From: Akkermansia sp.
GTDB taxonomy: Bacteria; Verrucomicrobiota; Verrucomicrobiia; Verrucomicrobiales; Akkermansiaceae
Direction: 5' to 3'
Assembly: GCA_017628435.1 (NCBI GenBank)
Contig: JAGBZE010000131.1
Location: 1-16,956, forward strand
Length of the DNA: 16,956 nt
In this document: piece after piece, positions 1 through 7,403 of the stretch
Layout of the letters: every line of letters begins with the position of its first letter
Position numbering within the stretch: position 1 is the first letter of the stretch
Position numbers and translations under genes: made by a program
Notes under the pieces: generated by a model
What the model saw: only the letters and a program-made list of their open reading frames with translations
Database searches by the model: none
Told to the model about the DNA's origin: nothing

Positions 1-600
1 CTTGGTGCGGCGGGAAAGAATCTGAAGCACCCGGCGAATCTCTGCATCGCGGCCAATGACCGGGTCAATTTTGCCCTGGCGGGCGCGGGCGGTCAGGTCG
101 GTGCCGTATTTTTCCAGGGTCTGGTATTTCTGCTCCGGGTCCTGGTCGGTGATGCGCTGGTTGCCGCGCACATCCTTCAGGGCTTCCAGATATTTAGCCT
201 TGCTCAGGCCGCAGTTCTCCAGAATGGGGGAGAGGGTGCCATCCGCCTCGAAAACGCCCAGCACAAAGTGCTCCACGCTCAGGAAATCATCGCCCATGGC
301 CTTGCGCTGCTGCTCTGCGGCGTTCAGCACGCGATCCAGCTCCGGCCCGATGCCCGGGCTCTGCGCTACGCCGCCGCGCTGCCGCGGCTGGCGCTCCAGC
401 TGCTGCTCCAGCTCGCGCTGCAGGCGGGCAGAATCCACACCAGCGCGAGTCAGCACGGCGCTCAACACGCCGCCTTCCTGCTGCATCAGCGCCAGCAGCA
501 GCTCTGCCGGGTAAATCTGAGCCCGCCCGGCAGACTGCGCTGCCTTCTGCGAGGCTTGCAGGCCTTCCATGAATTTTGTAGTAAGATTATTATTCATCAT
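1..600 (-). CDS. clpB: ClpB disaggregase, N-terminal part (truncated by window edge)
   Basis: This is the first 200 codons of the AAA+ chaperone ClpB, which with DnaK pulls apart aggregated proteins in the cytoplasm. Residues 1 to about 145 form the double Clp-N domain, and its characteristic segments are visible ([13 protein letters not shown] and [12 protein letters not shown]). A linker and the start of nucleotide-binding domain 1 follow, with [20 protein letters not shown] and then [12 protein letters not shown]. The YGTDLT segment fits ClpB better than ClpA or ClpC. The frame is open to the window edge, which falls just before the expected Walker A motif, so no ATPase motif can be checked. 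Two adjacent ATG codons (600 and 597) are possible starts and no Shine-Dalgarno sequence precedes either. The gene lies 92 bp downstream of the helicase gene on the same strand. A perfect 12-bp palindrome lies in its upstream region. Confidence 0.94.
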   Translation of the reverse strand, partial: MMNNNLTTKFMEGLQASQKAAQSAGRAQIYPAELLLALMQQEGGVLSAVLTRAGVDSARLQRELEQQLERQPRQRGGVAQSPGIGPELDRVLNAAEQQRKAMGDDFLSVEHFVLGVFEADGTLSPILENCGLSKAKYLEALKDVRGNQRITDQDPEQKYQTLEKYGTDLTARARQGKIDPVIGRDAEIRRVLQILSRRTK

Positions 601-622
601 GCAGGTTTGATGCTATAGAATA

Positions 623-634
623 GAACAATTGTTC
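623..634. promoter_or_regulatory. 12-bp perfect palindrome upstream of clpB
   Basis: GAACAATTGTTC is a perfect palindrome centred about 28 bp upstream of the clpB start, in an AT-rich gap between the helicase and clpB. Its position suits a repressor or activator site for a stress gene. It does not match the CIRCE element (TTAGCACTC-N9-GAGTGCTAA) or the HspR-type inverted repeat. No convincing sigma-70 promoter could be fixed around it. The operator role is inference. Confidence 0.35.
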
Positions 635-692
635 AAAAATATTATGCGAAGTTGTAAAATTTATTACCGGAAGTGGGGGAAGGGGAGGAAAA

Positions 693-2660
693 TCAATCGC
701 TCCACAGCTGGATGAGCTCCTGTGGCAGGGTGGTCAGGAAGCGTGAAGGTGGTGAGAACTGGGCATCATAGCTGCGGCCATTGTAGCGAGGGAAGGAGAG
801 GTAGAGCTGGTCCTGCGCGCGGGTGACGGCCACGTAGAACAGGCGCGTTTCCTCCTCGATATCCGCGGTGGAGCCGCTTTCAATGACCCGTTTGTGGGGG
901 AACTGGCCCTCGCCCAGGAAGATAATGAAGACAATCTTCCACTCCAGCCCCTTGGCCTGGTGAATGGTGGAAAGGGTGACGGTATCGTCATCCGGTGTGG
1001 TGGGGGAATCCACCTCGCTGAGCAGGGCCACGCTGGCCAGGAACTCCTCCAGATTCTCCTCTGTGCCCAGGTTACGGGTAATCTGGGCCAGGTCCTCGGA
1101 GCGTTCGTCGAAATTATCGTAAGTGTGGGTGAAGTAGGGATTCAGATAGGTGATGACCTGGCGCACCAGCTCGGCAGGCAGCAGGCAGTGCTCTTCCGGG
1201 TGCAGGGAATCCATGAGTGCCAGGAAGCCGTTCCAATGCGGGCGCACCGCCGGGGCCACCTTCACGGCAGGTTCGGCAAACACCTTGCTGTGCGGCTCGG
1301 TGAGGATGACTGTATCGGGGTGGGCAGCCGCCCATTTCTCGTATGCGGCCAGCCACTGGGCCCAGATGCGGCCAGCCGTGGCATCGCCCACGCGGGGGAA
1401 GGTGCCGGCAATGCGGCGGAAAGCGATTTCATCCCTCGGGTTGCAGAGCAGGCGCAGGAAGGCAATCACATCTTTCACGTGAGCCTGCTCGAAAAAACGC
1501 AGACCGCTGGTGATGCGGAATGGAATGTGCGCGCGGGTCAGCTCCATCTGCACGTCCATGCTGTGGAAGTGGGCGCGGTACAGCACGGCAATATCCTTGC
1601 CGGGAATCCCATCGCCCATCAGCGCGTCAATGCGGCGGGCAACCCAGGCGGCTTCGGTGCGGTTATCCGGTGCGGGAATGACCACGGGCTTGAAATGGCT
1701 GCCGCTGCGGGCCGCCTGCAGGTCTTTGGGAATCTGGTTCTCATTCTGCGCAATGGCTGCATTGGAAAGCTCCAGAATGGGGGGGAGACTGCGGTAATTC
1801 GTGGTAATCCGGTAAATCTCTGCCTGCGGATAAGTTTCGCGGAAGCGCAGGATGTGCTCCACATCGGCCCCGCGCCAGGAGTAGATGCTCTGCGCATCAT
1901 CGCCCACGGCCATGAGGCTGCTGCCGGGGCCGCCTGCCAGGAGCTGCACAATGCGGTCCTGCGGGGTGTTGGTGTCCTGGTACTCATCCACCAGCACATG
2001 GCGGAAGCGGCTTTGCAGGTCGCCGCGTATGTCGGCGTGTTCTTCCAGCAGGCGCAGCAGATTGGTGAGCAGGTCATCAAAATCCATCACATTGAGCACC
2101 TTCTTGCGGGCGGTGTACTCGTTGTAGATTTTTTCGATGATATCCTCGTGCTGTTCCAGGTAGGCATACTCATTGCTGAGCACGCGGTGCCAGTCGGTGG
2201 CGGTGTTTACTGCCAGGCTGTGCAGGGAGAGCAGCAGCTCCGGCTTCGGGAAGCGGTCTGCCTTGGTCATCTTGCCGGCAAATTGCTTCACCAGGCTCTT
2301 CATGAGGGCCTTCTGGTCATCGGAATCAAAGATGGTGAACCCGGGCAGGTAGCCCAGACGCTCCGCATGGCGGCGCAGCAGGCGGTTGGCAATGGAATGG
2401 AAAGTGCCGCTCCAGAGCTGGCCGGCATCTGCCCCGGTGAGCTGGGTGACGCGCTCCAGCATTTCGCGTGCGGCTTTGTTGGTGAAGGTCAGCAGCAGAA
2501 TGCGCCAGGGGGCCACGCCATGCTCCAGCAACCAGGCTACCCGGTAGGTGAGGGTGCGGGTTTTGCCACTGCCTGCCCCGGCAATGACCAGGGATTGCGC
2601 GGCAGTGGTGGTGACGGCGGCGTATTGTTCGGAGTTGAGCTCGGCGGCGTAATCGTGCAT
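693..2660 (-). CDS. UvrD/PcrA-family ATP-dependent DNA helicase (SF1A)
   Basis: This 655-residue superfamily 1A helicase would unwind DNA 3' to 5' during repair or replication restart in the cytoplasm. All the signature motifs are intact. Walker A is AGAGSGKT at residues 27-34. Motif Ia is LLTFTNKAA near 56-64. Walker B is DEYQDT at 225-230. Motif III is GDDAQSIYSWRGA at 253-265, and motif IV includes NYR at 288-290. Motif V contains TIHQAKGLEW near 565-574, and motif VI is EEETRLFYVAVTRA at 602-615. The protein is somewhat shorter than E. coli UvrD (about 720) and ends soon after motif VI, so it lacks the usual C-terminal tail. Whether it is the genome's main UvrD/PcrA or a paralogue cannot be decided here. 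The start has no Shine-Dalgarno sequence and lies 15 bp after a terminator-like hairpin that follows the OmpA-family gene. Confidence 0.95.
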   Translation of the reverse strand: MHDYAAELNSEQYAAVTTTAAQSLVIAGAGSGKTRTLTYRVAWLLEHGVAPWRILLLTFTNKAAREMLERVTQLTGADAGQLWSGTFHSIANRLLRRHAERLGYLPGFTIFDSDDQKALMKSLVKQFAGKMTKADRFPKPELLLSLHSLAVNTATDWHRVLSNEYAYLEQHEDIIEKIYNEYTARKKVLNVMDFDDLLTNLLRLLEEHADIRGDLQSRFRHVLVDEYQDTNTPQDRIVQLLAGGPGSSLMAVGDDAQSIYSWRGADVEHILRFRETYPQAEIYRITTNYRSLPPILELSNAAIAQNENQIPKDLQAARSGSHFKPVVIPAPDNRTEAAWVARRIDALMGDGIPGKDIAVLYRAHFHSMDVQMELTRAHIPFRITSGLRFFEQAHVKDVIAFLRLLCNPRDEIAFRRIAGTFPRVGDATAGRIWAQWLAAYEKWAAAHPDTVILTEPHSKVFAEPAVKVAPAVRPHWNGFLALMDSLHPEEHCLLPAELVRQVITYLNPYFTHTYDNFDERSEDLAQITRNLGTEENLEEFLASVALLSEVDSPTTPDDDTVTLSTIHQAKGLEWKIVFIIFLGEGQFPHKRVIESGSTADIEEETRLFYVAVTRAQDQLYLSFPRYNGRSYDAQFSPPSRFLTTLPQELIQLWSD

Positions 2661-2663
2661 AGG

Positions 2664-2704
2664 GTGAAAACAGAAATCCGCCCCACCGGACAGGAGGGGC
2701 GGAT
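2664..2704 (-). terminator. Hairpin terminator after the OmpA-family gene
   Basis: A perfect 9-bp inverted repeat, ATCCGCCCC and GGGGCGGAT (2676-2684 and 2696-2704), encloses an 11-nt loop that could pair further. On the minus strand it is followed by TTCTGTTTT, a moderately U-rich tract. It starts 16 bp after the OmpA stop codon, so it should end the M23-OmpA operon. It also fills most of the gap before the helicase start. Confidence 0.75.
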
Positions 2705-2720
2705 GAATAGGAAGGATTTA

Positions 2721-4142
2721 TCAGGACTCGAAGTCGAGGTAGATTTCAGCGCGGCGGTTCTCACCGCGGATGTAATCAATCTGCTCGGTGGTGTCCTCTG
2801 TGGTATAGAAGCGGCGGGGTTGGGTCTTGCCCATACCCTCGGTGGAAATCTGCTTTTCATCCACGCCGAAGGAAACCAGAGCGGTCTTCACCGCCTCAGC
2901 ACGGCGGATGGAGAGCTGCAGATTGTACTTCTCGGAGCCCACGTCATCGGTGTGGCCGCTGATTTGGAGCACGCCCTTGCTGGCCTTCAGCAGCTCAGCC
3001 ACAATCTGCAGCTGGCGCATGGAGCGGGGAGTGAGCTCAAATTCGTTGAACGCGAAGAACAGAGCAAGCGAGTCACCGCCCTTGGGGTTCTTCACGATGG
3101 GGAAGTAGTGGCCGCCTTCATCAGAGGCAATGCTCTCGTAGCTGCTCAGCAGGGCATCCAGAGCAACAGCCTTGATGCGCCAGTCCTGCTCACCGATACG
3201 GGTGAGCTCGATGCCGACATTAGCCGGACGCGTGGAAATGGGGGAGAGCACATACACCAGGTAGCCGGCGTTGTTGGCTGTGGTGAATGTGTTGCGGATG
3301 GGAGCCTGCTCACGGAGCTTGAACTCGCCTTCCTCAAAAATCATGCAGAGACCAGCTACGGTGGCGTCAGATACTTCAGTGCCAGTGACCATGCTGCGGG
3401 CCACTACCATATCGCCGCGGCGTACGGCTTCCACAAAGCCTTCAGCCACAGTGATGGAGTCTGCGCCGGGTTCCAGTTTGGTCTTATCGGAGGATGAGAA
3501 CTTGGCAGATTCAATGAAGGTTTTGCCGCCCTTCTGTGAAACAACGTCAATGAGCAGGTCAGCGCCGCCATTTTCGGAAACAAGGCGGTAGCGGGTTACG
3601 CGGTCGCCATTCGGACGGCGGCTGTTGCCCACTTCCTCCACGGCCTTAATCCTGTTCTTGCTGCCCCAGGCGGCTAGCTGTTCAGCTGCTTCGGGGGTGA
3701 TTTCACCCTTTTCCAGCAGGTTCTTGAGGGCGGCTGCCGGATCCTTTGCCTCCAGCACAGCGGCGGCGGTCAGAGCACTCTTGTGTTCGGCATTGCGAGG
3801 TGTTTCGCGCAGCTTCAGTTCCTCCGGCGCCGGGGTGGGTGCGGGCTCAGGTTCGGCCTCCGGTGCGGGCTCTGTTTCTGCGGGCGCCGGTTCCGGTTCC
3901 ACAACCGGTGCGGGCTCGGGAGTGGGCTCTACAACCGGGGCAGGAGTCGGCTCGGGTTCACCAATGGGCTCCTCAGTGGGGGAAGGAGCAGGAACGGGCT
4001 CCGGAGTGGCGGTTGCGGCTGCCTGGGCAGCTGCTTCTTCTGCCTGAATGTTGGCGCGATGCTTTAACAGCATGAATACGCCGGCACACACTCCGAGTGT
4101 GGCCAGGAATGCGCAGAGGAAAAGAAGAATGTTGCGTTTCAT
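2721..4142 (-). CDS. OmpA-family peptidoglycan-binding envelope protein with Pro/Glu-rich stalk
   Basis: This 473-residue protein probably tethers the cell envelope to peptidoglycan. It has an N-terminal hydrophobic segment (about residues 4-26) that could act as a signal anchor. A low-complexity stalk of Pro, Glu and Ala follows at about 47-107, then a middle region of about 110-345. The segment around 232-340 might be an NTF2-like fold, which is inference only. The C-terminal OmpA domain spans about 362-470. The peptidoglycan-contact pattern is intact: GHTDD at 396-400, NLQLSIRRA at 407-415 and NRRAEI at 462-467. Cys19 is not in a good lipobox (LGVC), so a lipoprotein is unlikely. The gene starts 12 bp after the stop of the M23 peptidase gene with no promoter between them, so the two are very probably co-transcribed. 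No Shine-Dalgarno sequence is visible. The purine-poor sequence just before the ATG ends in TTTTGTT. Confidence 0.9.
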   Translation of the reverse strand: MKRNILLFLCAFLATLGVCAGVFMLLKHRANIQAEEAAAQAAATATPEPVPAPSPTEEPIGEPEPTPAPVVEPTPEPAPVVEPEPAPAETEPAPEAEPEPAPTPAPEELKLRETPRNAEHKSALTAAAVLEAKDPAAALKNLLEKGEITPEAAEQLAAWGSKNRIKAVEEVGNSRRPNGDRVTRYRLVSENGGADLLIDVVSQKGGKTFIESAKFSSSDKTKLEPGADSITVAEGFVEAVRRGDMVVARSMVTGTEVSDATVAGLCMIFEEGEFKLREQAPIRNTFTTANNAGYLVYVLSPISTRPANVGIELTRIGEQDWRIKAVALDALLSSYESIASDEGGHYFPIVKNPKGGDSLALFFAFNEFELTPRSMRQLQIVAELLKASKGVLQISGHTDDVGSEKYNLQLSIRRAEAVKTALVSFGVDEKQISTEGMGKTQPRRFYTTEDTTEQIDYIRGENRRAEIYLDFES

Positions 4143-4154
4143 AACAAAATGGTT

Positions 4155-5006
4155 TTATAGAAATTGTGTGGGGTTTACGGGAATGGCTCCATCGGGCAGC
4201 GGAGCTGCAGGGGCTGAGGGTTGCTGCATGGCAGCTTCGCGCACGCGCAGGCGGCGTACGGTTTCATACGGATCCGGCACGGCGGGTGCCGGGTAACTAG
4301 CGAGAAGTTTCTGGGGGTTAAGGCGGTTCATGGTGCCACCCTGATGATAGGCCGGCTGGCCGGCTTCGGTGCAGTAGGAGGAGATAGCCTCGAAATGCAG
4401 GTGGGCCTTGTAATTGCCATGGGCAGTGCCAACGGTGCCGATGGGTTCCCCTCGGCTGATGAACTGACCCTGGCGTACAATGCTCTTATCCAGGTGGGCA
4501 TAAAGGGTCTGGATGATGCGGGAATCATTCGGCAGACGGTGGGCAAGTATGACCACATTACCCCAGGCGGGGGACGGCTCGCCGCAGTATACGACCAGGC
4601 CACGGGCTGCCGCGTGAACTGCCATGCCCAGGTCAGAGTCTTCGCCGCCGATACCGTTGATATCACTGCCGCTGTGGTGTCCTCCACGATTGGAGTTCAG
4701 TGTGTTGAAGGGCTGGGCATCATAAGTGAAACCGCCGCTGGCTGTGCCGCAGGGGGATTGGAAACCATCCACCAGAGGAATAAGTGCCAGCTGGTGAGGT
4801 GTGAGCAGAATCATGCCGGGTAACAGTTTTTCCGGCAGGGAAGAGGTGGGAACATCCTGCCCGTAAAGTCCTGCAATGGCGGGAGATACGGGCGTTTCAT
4901 CGCCATCGCTGTTCATGTAGGCAATAATCCCCGCCGCTATGGCTCCTACGCCGAGGAGCCCTAACGTAAACCAACGTAGGGGGGTGAAAAAGCGTTTGCC
5001 TGACAT
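4155..5006 (-). CDS. Membrane-anchored M23 (LytM-type) zinc metallopeptidase
   Basis: This 283-residue protein is a predicted peptidoglycan endopeptidase acting in the periplasm. An uncleaved-looking hydrophobic segment at about residues 12-30 follows a short basic N-terminus, which suggests an inner-membrane anchor. The M23 zinc and catalytic residues are all recognisable: HxxxD with His111 and Asp115, His171 in the YAHLDK segment, and HLH at 202-204. The site therefore looks active, unlike the degenerate EnvC/NlpD type. A Pro-rich C-terminal tail of about 55 residues follows the catalytic domain. The start is fixed by a strong promoter ending only 9 bp upstream and by the fact that the next Met (31) would remove the membrane segment. 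It is the first gene of a two-gene operon with the OmpA-family gene, which fits a shared role in wall anchoring or remodelling. Confidence 0.9.
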   Translation of the reverse strand: MSGKRFFTPLRWFTLGLLGVGAIAAGIIAYMNSDGDETPVSPAIAGLYGQDVPTSSLPEKLLPGMILLTPHQLALIPLVDGFQSPCGTASGGFTYDAQPFNTLNSNRGGHHSGSDINGIGGEDSDLGMAVHAAARGLVVYCGEPSPAWGNVVILAHRLPNDSRIIQTLYAHLDKSIVRQGQFISRGEPIGTVGTAHGNYKAHLHFEAISSYCTEAGQPAYHQGGTMNRLNPQKLLASYPAPAVPDPYETVRRLRVREAAMQQPSAPAAPLPDGAIPVNPTQFL

Positions 5007-5015
5007 GCTGACCGT

Positions 5016-5044
5016 ATTATACGGGCAAAGCCCCCTTATGACAA
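5016..5044 (-). promoter_or_regulatory. Sigma-70 promoter of the M23-OmpA operon
   Basis: On the minus strand, TTGTCA (5039-5044) and a perfect TATAAT (5016-5021) are separated by 17 bp. Only 9 bp lie between the -10 box and the ATG at 5006. Transcription starting the usual 6-8 nt after the -10 box would leave a 5' leader of only a few bases. Confidence 0.85.
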
Positions 5045-5100
5045 GCCAAAATAAGTGAATAGTGCATAAGGAAGAGTGAATAATGACACTCGAGCCGGGA

Positions 5101-5135
5101 AAAGAAAAGCGCTGCCCGGTTGAGCAGCGCTTTTC
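5101..5135 (-). terminator. Rho-independent terminator of the transketolase gene
   Basis: A perfect 11-bp inverted repeat, AAAAGCGCTGC (5106-5116) and GCAGCGCTTTT (5125-5135), has an 8-nt loop. On the minus strand the stem ends in TTTT and is followed by CTTTT, which gives the U-tract. It starts 21 bp after the transketolase stop and separates that gene from the M23-OmpA promoter. Confidence 0.88.
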
Positions 5136-5156
5136 GAAAAATACGGATTTGCGGTT

Positions 5157-7163
5157 TTACAGAGCCTTGGCGTGAGCAATGATGTTCTCTACATTCATGC
5201 CCAGGTCGTGCAGTACCACATCGCCGGGGGCGGAGAAACCGTAGGAGTCGATGCCGATGATGCAGCCCTGCGGGCCTACGTAACGGTACCAGAGGTCGGT
5301 CTTGCCGGCCTCAATAGCCAGACGTCGTGTACAGGAAGCGGGCAGGATGCTCTCCTGGTAGGCGGCGGTCTGCTTGTTGAAGCGGAACATGGAGGGCATG
5401 GAAACCACGCGCACGTCCGGGCCCAGTTCCTTGGCGGCCTGCAGAGCCAGGATGAGCTCGGAGCCGGAAGAAATGATGATGGTGCCGGGCTGTTCGGTCT
5501 GCTCCTTCAGGGCAATGTAAGCGCCCTTCATGGTGCCCATGCGGCGGTCTTCGGCAGAGATTTCCACCACGCTGGTGAGGGTGGGGATATTCTGGCGGGT
5601 GAAGATGAGGGCGGTGGGGCCGTCCTTGCGCTCCATGGCGCACATCCAGGCACCGGCGGCTTCTTCTTCGTCGGCCGGGCGCACCACGTCCAGATTCGGG
5701 ATGACGCGCAGACCGGTTACGGTTTCCACCGGCTGGTGGGTCGGGCCGTCCTCGCCTACGGCTACGGAGTCGTGAGTGAGTACATAGGTGACGGGGAGGT
5801 GGGACAGGGCAGCCACGCGGATGCTGGCGCGCATGTAGTCTACGAATACGCAGAAAGTGCCGGCGGATACGCGGAAGATACCGTCGTAGGCGATGCCGTT
5901 GCAGATGGCGGCCATAGCGTGCTCGCGGATGCCGAACCAGAAGTTGCGGCCGGTGTAGTCTGTGGCGGAGAAGTCACCTGCGCCCTTCAGATAGTTCTTG
6001 TTGGAGGAGAACAGGTCAGCGCTGGTGGAAAGAAGACCGGTGCAGGCAGAGCCGATGGCGTTCTGGGCTACTGCGCCGGAGGAGCGGGTGGCTTCCTTGG
6101 CACCGGGGGCCCAGGTGGGAATCAGAGCGTTGCTGGCCTCGGCACACAGGCCATTGGCTGCCAGGTCAACACAGGCGGCCAGCTCGGCGGCCTTTTCGGG
6201 GTTTGCGGCGCTCCAGGCGGCGAAAGTGGCTTCCCATTCGGCGTAAGCGGCTTCGCGCTGAGTTTTGAGCTCGGCCATATAGGCGCGTACATCATCGGAA
6301 ACGTAGTATTGCTGGTCAGTGGGCAGACCCCAGTTGGCGTGGGCTTCGGCCCAGAGCTTGGCGCCACCTTCACCGTGGCCCTTGGTGGTGCCTTCGAAAC
6401 CGGGCACACCCTTGGCGATGGTGGTCTTGGCGATGATGAGCTTCGGGCGGCCGTTCTTCTCCAGGCGGCATACGCGGAGGGTCTTTTCCACCTCGTCCAT
6501 GTTGTGGCCATCGATGGTGAAGGTATCCCAACCCTGGGCAGTGAAACAGGCGGCAATGTCGTCAACCTGGGTCACTTCGATAGGGGCATCGAGGGTGATG
6601 CCGTTGGAGTCGTAAATCAGAATGAGGTTGTCGAGCTTCAGTGTGCTGGCGATGGCGGCAGCCTCGCGGGAAATGCCTTCCTGAATGCAGCCGTCACCAG
6701 CCAGACAGTAGACATTGTTGGTGAAAATCTCGTGCTCCGGGGTGTTGAAACGGGCAGCAGCGTGCTTGCTGGAAATAGCGAAGCCTACGGCGTTGGCGAT
6801 GCCCTGACCCAGCGGGCCGGTGGTGCACTCCACGCCGGGGCAGCAGCCGTATTCCGGGTGACCGGGGGTGTTGGAGCCCTTGGCGCGGAAAGCCTTCACA
6901 TCGTCCATGCTTACCTCAAAGCCGCTCAGGTGCAGCCAGCTGTAAAGGAACATGGAACCATGGCCGCCAGAAAGGATGAAGCGGTCACGGTTGAGCCACT
7001 CCGGCTCGGAGGGATTTACATTAAGCAGTTCGCCATAAAGAATGGCACCGATTTCGGCGCAGCCCAGGGGCAGACCCATATGACCGGATGCTTTGTCGTA
7101 AATGGCATCGATGGCAAGACCTCGGGCCTGGTTGGCGGCCTTCTGAAGGATTTCCGTATTCAT
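5157..7163 (-). CDS. tkt: Transketolase
   Basis: This 668-residue thiamine-diphosphate enzyme transfers two-carbon ketol units in the non-oxidative pentose phosphate pathway in the cytoplasm. Its length matches E. coli TktA (about 663). The N-terminal pyrophosphate domain shows GHMGLPLG near residues 27-34 and the thiamine-diphosphate motif GDGCIQEG (156-163), with Asn187 in YDSNG. The pyrimidine domain shows GIREHAM with the predicted catalytic Glu414. The transketolase signature THDSVAVGEDGPTHQPVE lies at 463-480. The reading frame stays open for 35 codons further upstream to 7268. The start at 7163 was chosen because homology begins there (MNTEILQKAANQARG) and a promoter lies immediately upstream, inside the possible extension. 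The gene is monocistronic, with its own promoter and terminator, and is divergent from the autotransporter gene. A palindrome overlaps its promoter, which suggests regulation. Confidence 0.95.
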   Translation of the reverse strand: MNTEILQKAANQARGLAIDAIYDKASGHMGLPLGCAEIGAILYGELLNVNPSEPEWLNRDRFILSGGHGSMFLYSWLHLSGFEVSMDDVKAFRAKGSNTPGHPEYGCCPGVECTTGPLGQGIANAVGFAISSKHAAARFNTPEHEIFTNNVYCLAGDGCIQEGISREAAAIASTLKLDNLILIYDSNGITLDAPIEVTQVDDIAACFTAQGWDTFTIDGHNMDEVEKTLRVCRLEKNGRPKLIIAKTTIAKGVPGFEGTTKGHGEGGAKLWAEAHANWGLPTDQQYYVSDDVRAYMAELKTQREAAYAEWEATFAAWSAANPEKAAELAACVDLAANGLCAEASNALIPTWAPGAKEATRSSGAVAQNAIGSACTGLLSTSADLFSSNKNYLKGAGDFSATDYTGRNFWFGIREHAMAAICNGIAYDGIFRVSAGTFCVFVDYMRASIRVAALSHLPVTYVLTHDSVAVGEDGPTHQPVETVTGLRVIPNLDVVRPADEEEAAGAWMCAMERKDGPTALIFTRQNIPTLTSVVEISAEDRRMGTMKGAYIALKEQTEQPGTIIISSGSELILALQAAKELGPDVRVVSMPSMFRFNKQTAAYQESILPASCTRRLAIEAGKTDLWYRYVGPQGCIIGIDSYGFSAPGDVVLHDLGMNVENIIAHAKAL

Positions 7164-7172
7164 GCGGAAACT

Positions 7173-7195
7173 AATATAACATACACCGTTATATT
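7173..7195. promoter_or_regulatory. Inverted repeat spanning the tkt promoter (candidate operator)
   Basis: AATATAAC (7173-7180) and GTTATATT (7188-7195) form a perfect 8-bp inverted repeat with a 7-bp spacer. It runs from the edge of the -35 box through the whole -10 box of the tkt promoter, so a bound dimer would block RNA polymerase. The regulator is unknown; the operator role is inference. Confidence 0.45.
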
Positions 7196-7200
7196 GTAAA
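7173..7200 (-). promoter_or_regulatory. Sigma-70 promoter of tkt
   Basis: On the minus strand, TTTACA (7195-7200) and TATATT (7173-7178) are separated by 16 bp, each matching five of six consensus positions. The -10 box again ends 9 bp before the ATG (7163), the same geometry as the M23 promoter. The transcript should therefore be leaderless or nearly so. Confidence 0.72.
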
Positions 7201-7308
7201 GCCAAAAGCGGCATGGATTCTGCAAAATAAAAGCTCTGTTTCGCGAGTGTTCTCGTTGTACGCTCCAATTTGCAGCCGGGGAGACTTTTGTGTTACAAGC
7301 TATCATTC
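7201..7308. other. Divergent intergenic region between tkt and the autotransporter gene
   Basis: Apart from the two divergent promoters at its edges, this stretch shows no gene, RNA or clear repeat. A minus-strand frame runs through it as an extension of tkt, but that frame would read through the tkt promoter and has no homology. Confidence 0.5.
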
Positions 7309-7336
7309 TTGACAAAATGTTATGCGCTACAATAAT
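7309..7336 (+). promoter_or_regulatory. Predicted promoter of the autotransporter gene
   Basis: A perfect TTGACA (7309-7314) is followed after 16 bp by AATAAT (7331-7336), which matches five of six -10 positions. Predicted transcription from about 7343 would give a leader near 60 nt, longer than those of its neighbours. TACAAT at 7328-7333 is a rival -10 box but leaves only a 13-bp spacer. Confidence 0.6.
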
Positions 7337-7403
7337 GGGTATCGTTCAGAAAATCCTAACGCGTTTATACTGCGTGAATGGCAAAGTGATATAAAGTCGG
7401 ATC

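Noticed and set aside
894..3497. Plus-strand open frame of 867 codons
   Set aside because: It lies antisense to the helicase and OmpA-family genes, spans two unrelated genes and the terminator between them, and its translation shows no recognisable domain. It is a product of biased codon use on the opposite strand.
4080..4142. Possible lipoprotein signal (LGVC, Cys19) in the OmpA-family protein
   Set aside because: Val directly before the Cys does not fit the lipobox, and hydrophobic residues continue beyond it, which suits a signal anchor or ordinary signal peptide.
5172..7199. Plus-strand open frame of 675 codons antisense to transketolase
   Set aside because: It mirrors tkt almost exactly, is Gly/Val/Ala-rich without motifs, and has no promoter. 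Highly biased genes often produce such antisense frames.
7164..7268. N-terminal extension of transketolase by 35 residues
   Set aside because: The extension lacks homology to transketolases and would be translated from DNA that holds the -10 and -35 boxes. The Met at 7163 matches the family's usual N-terminus.
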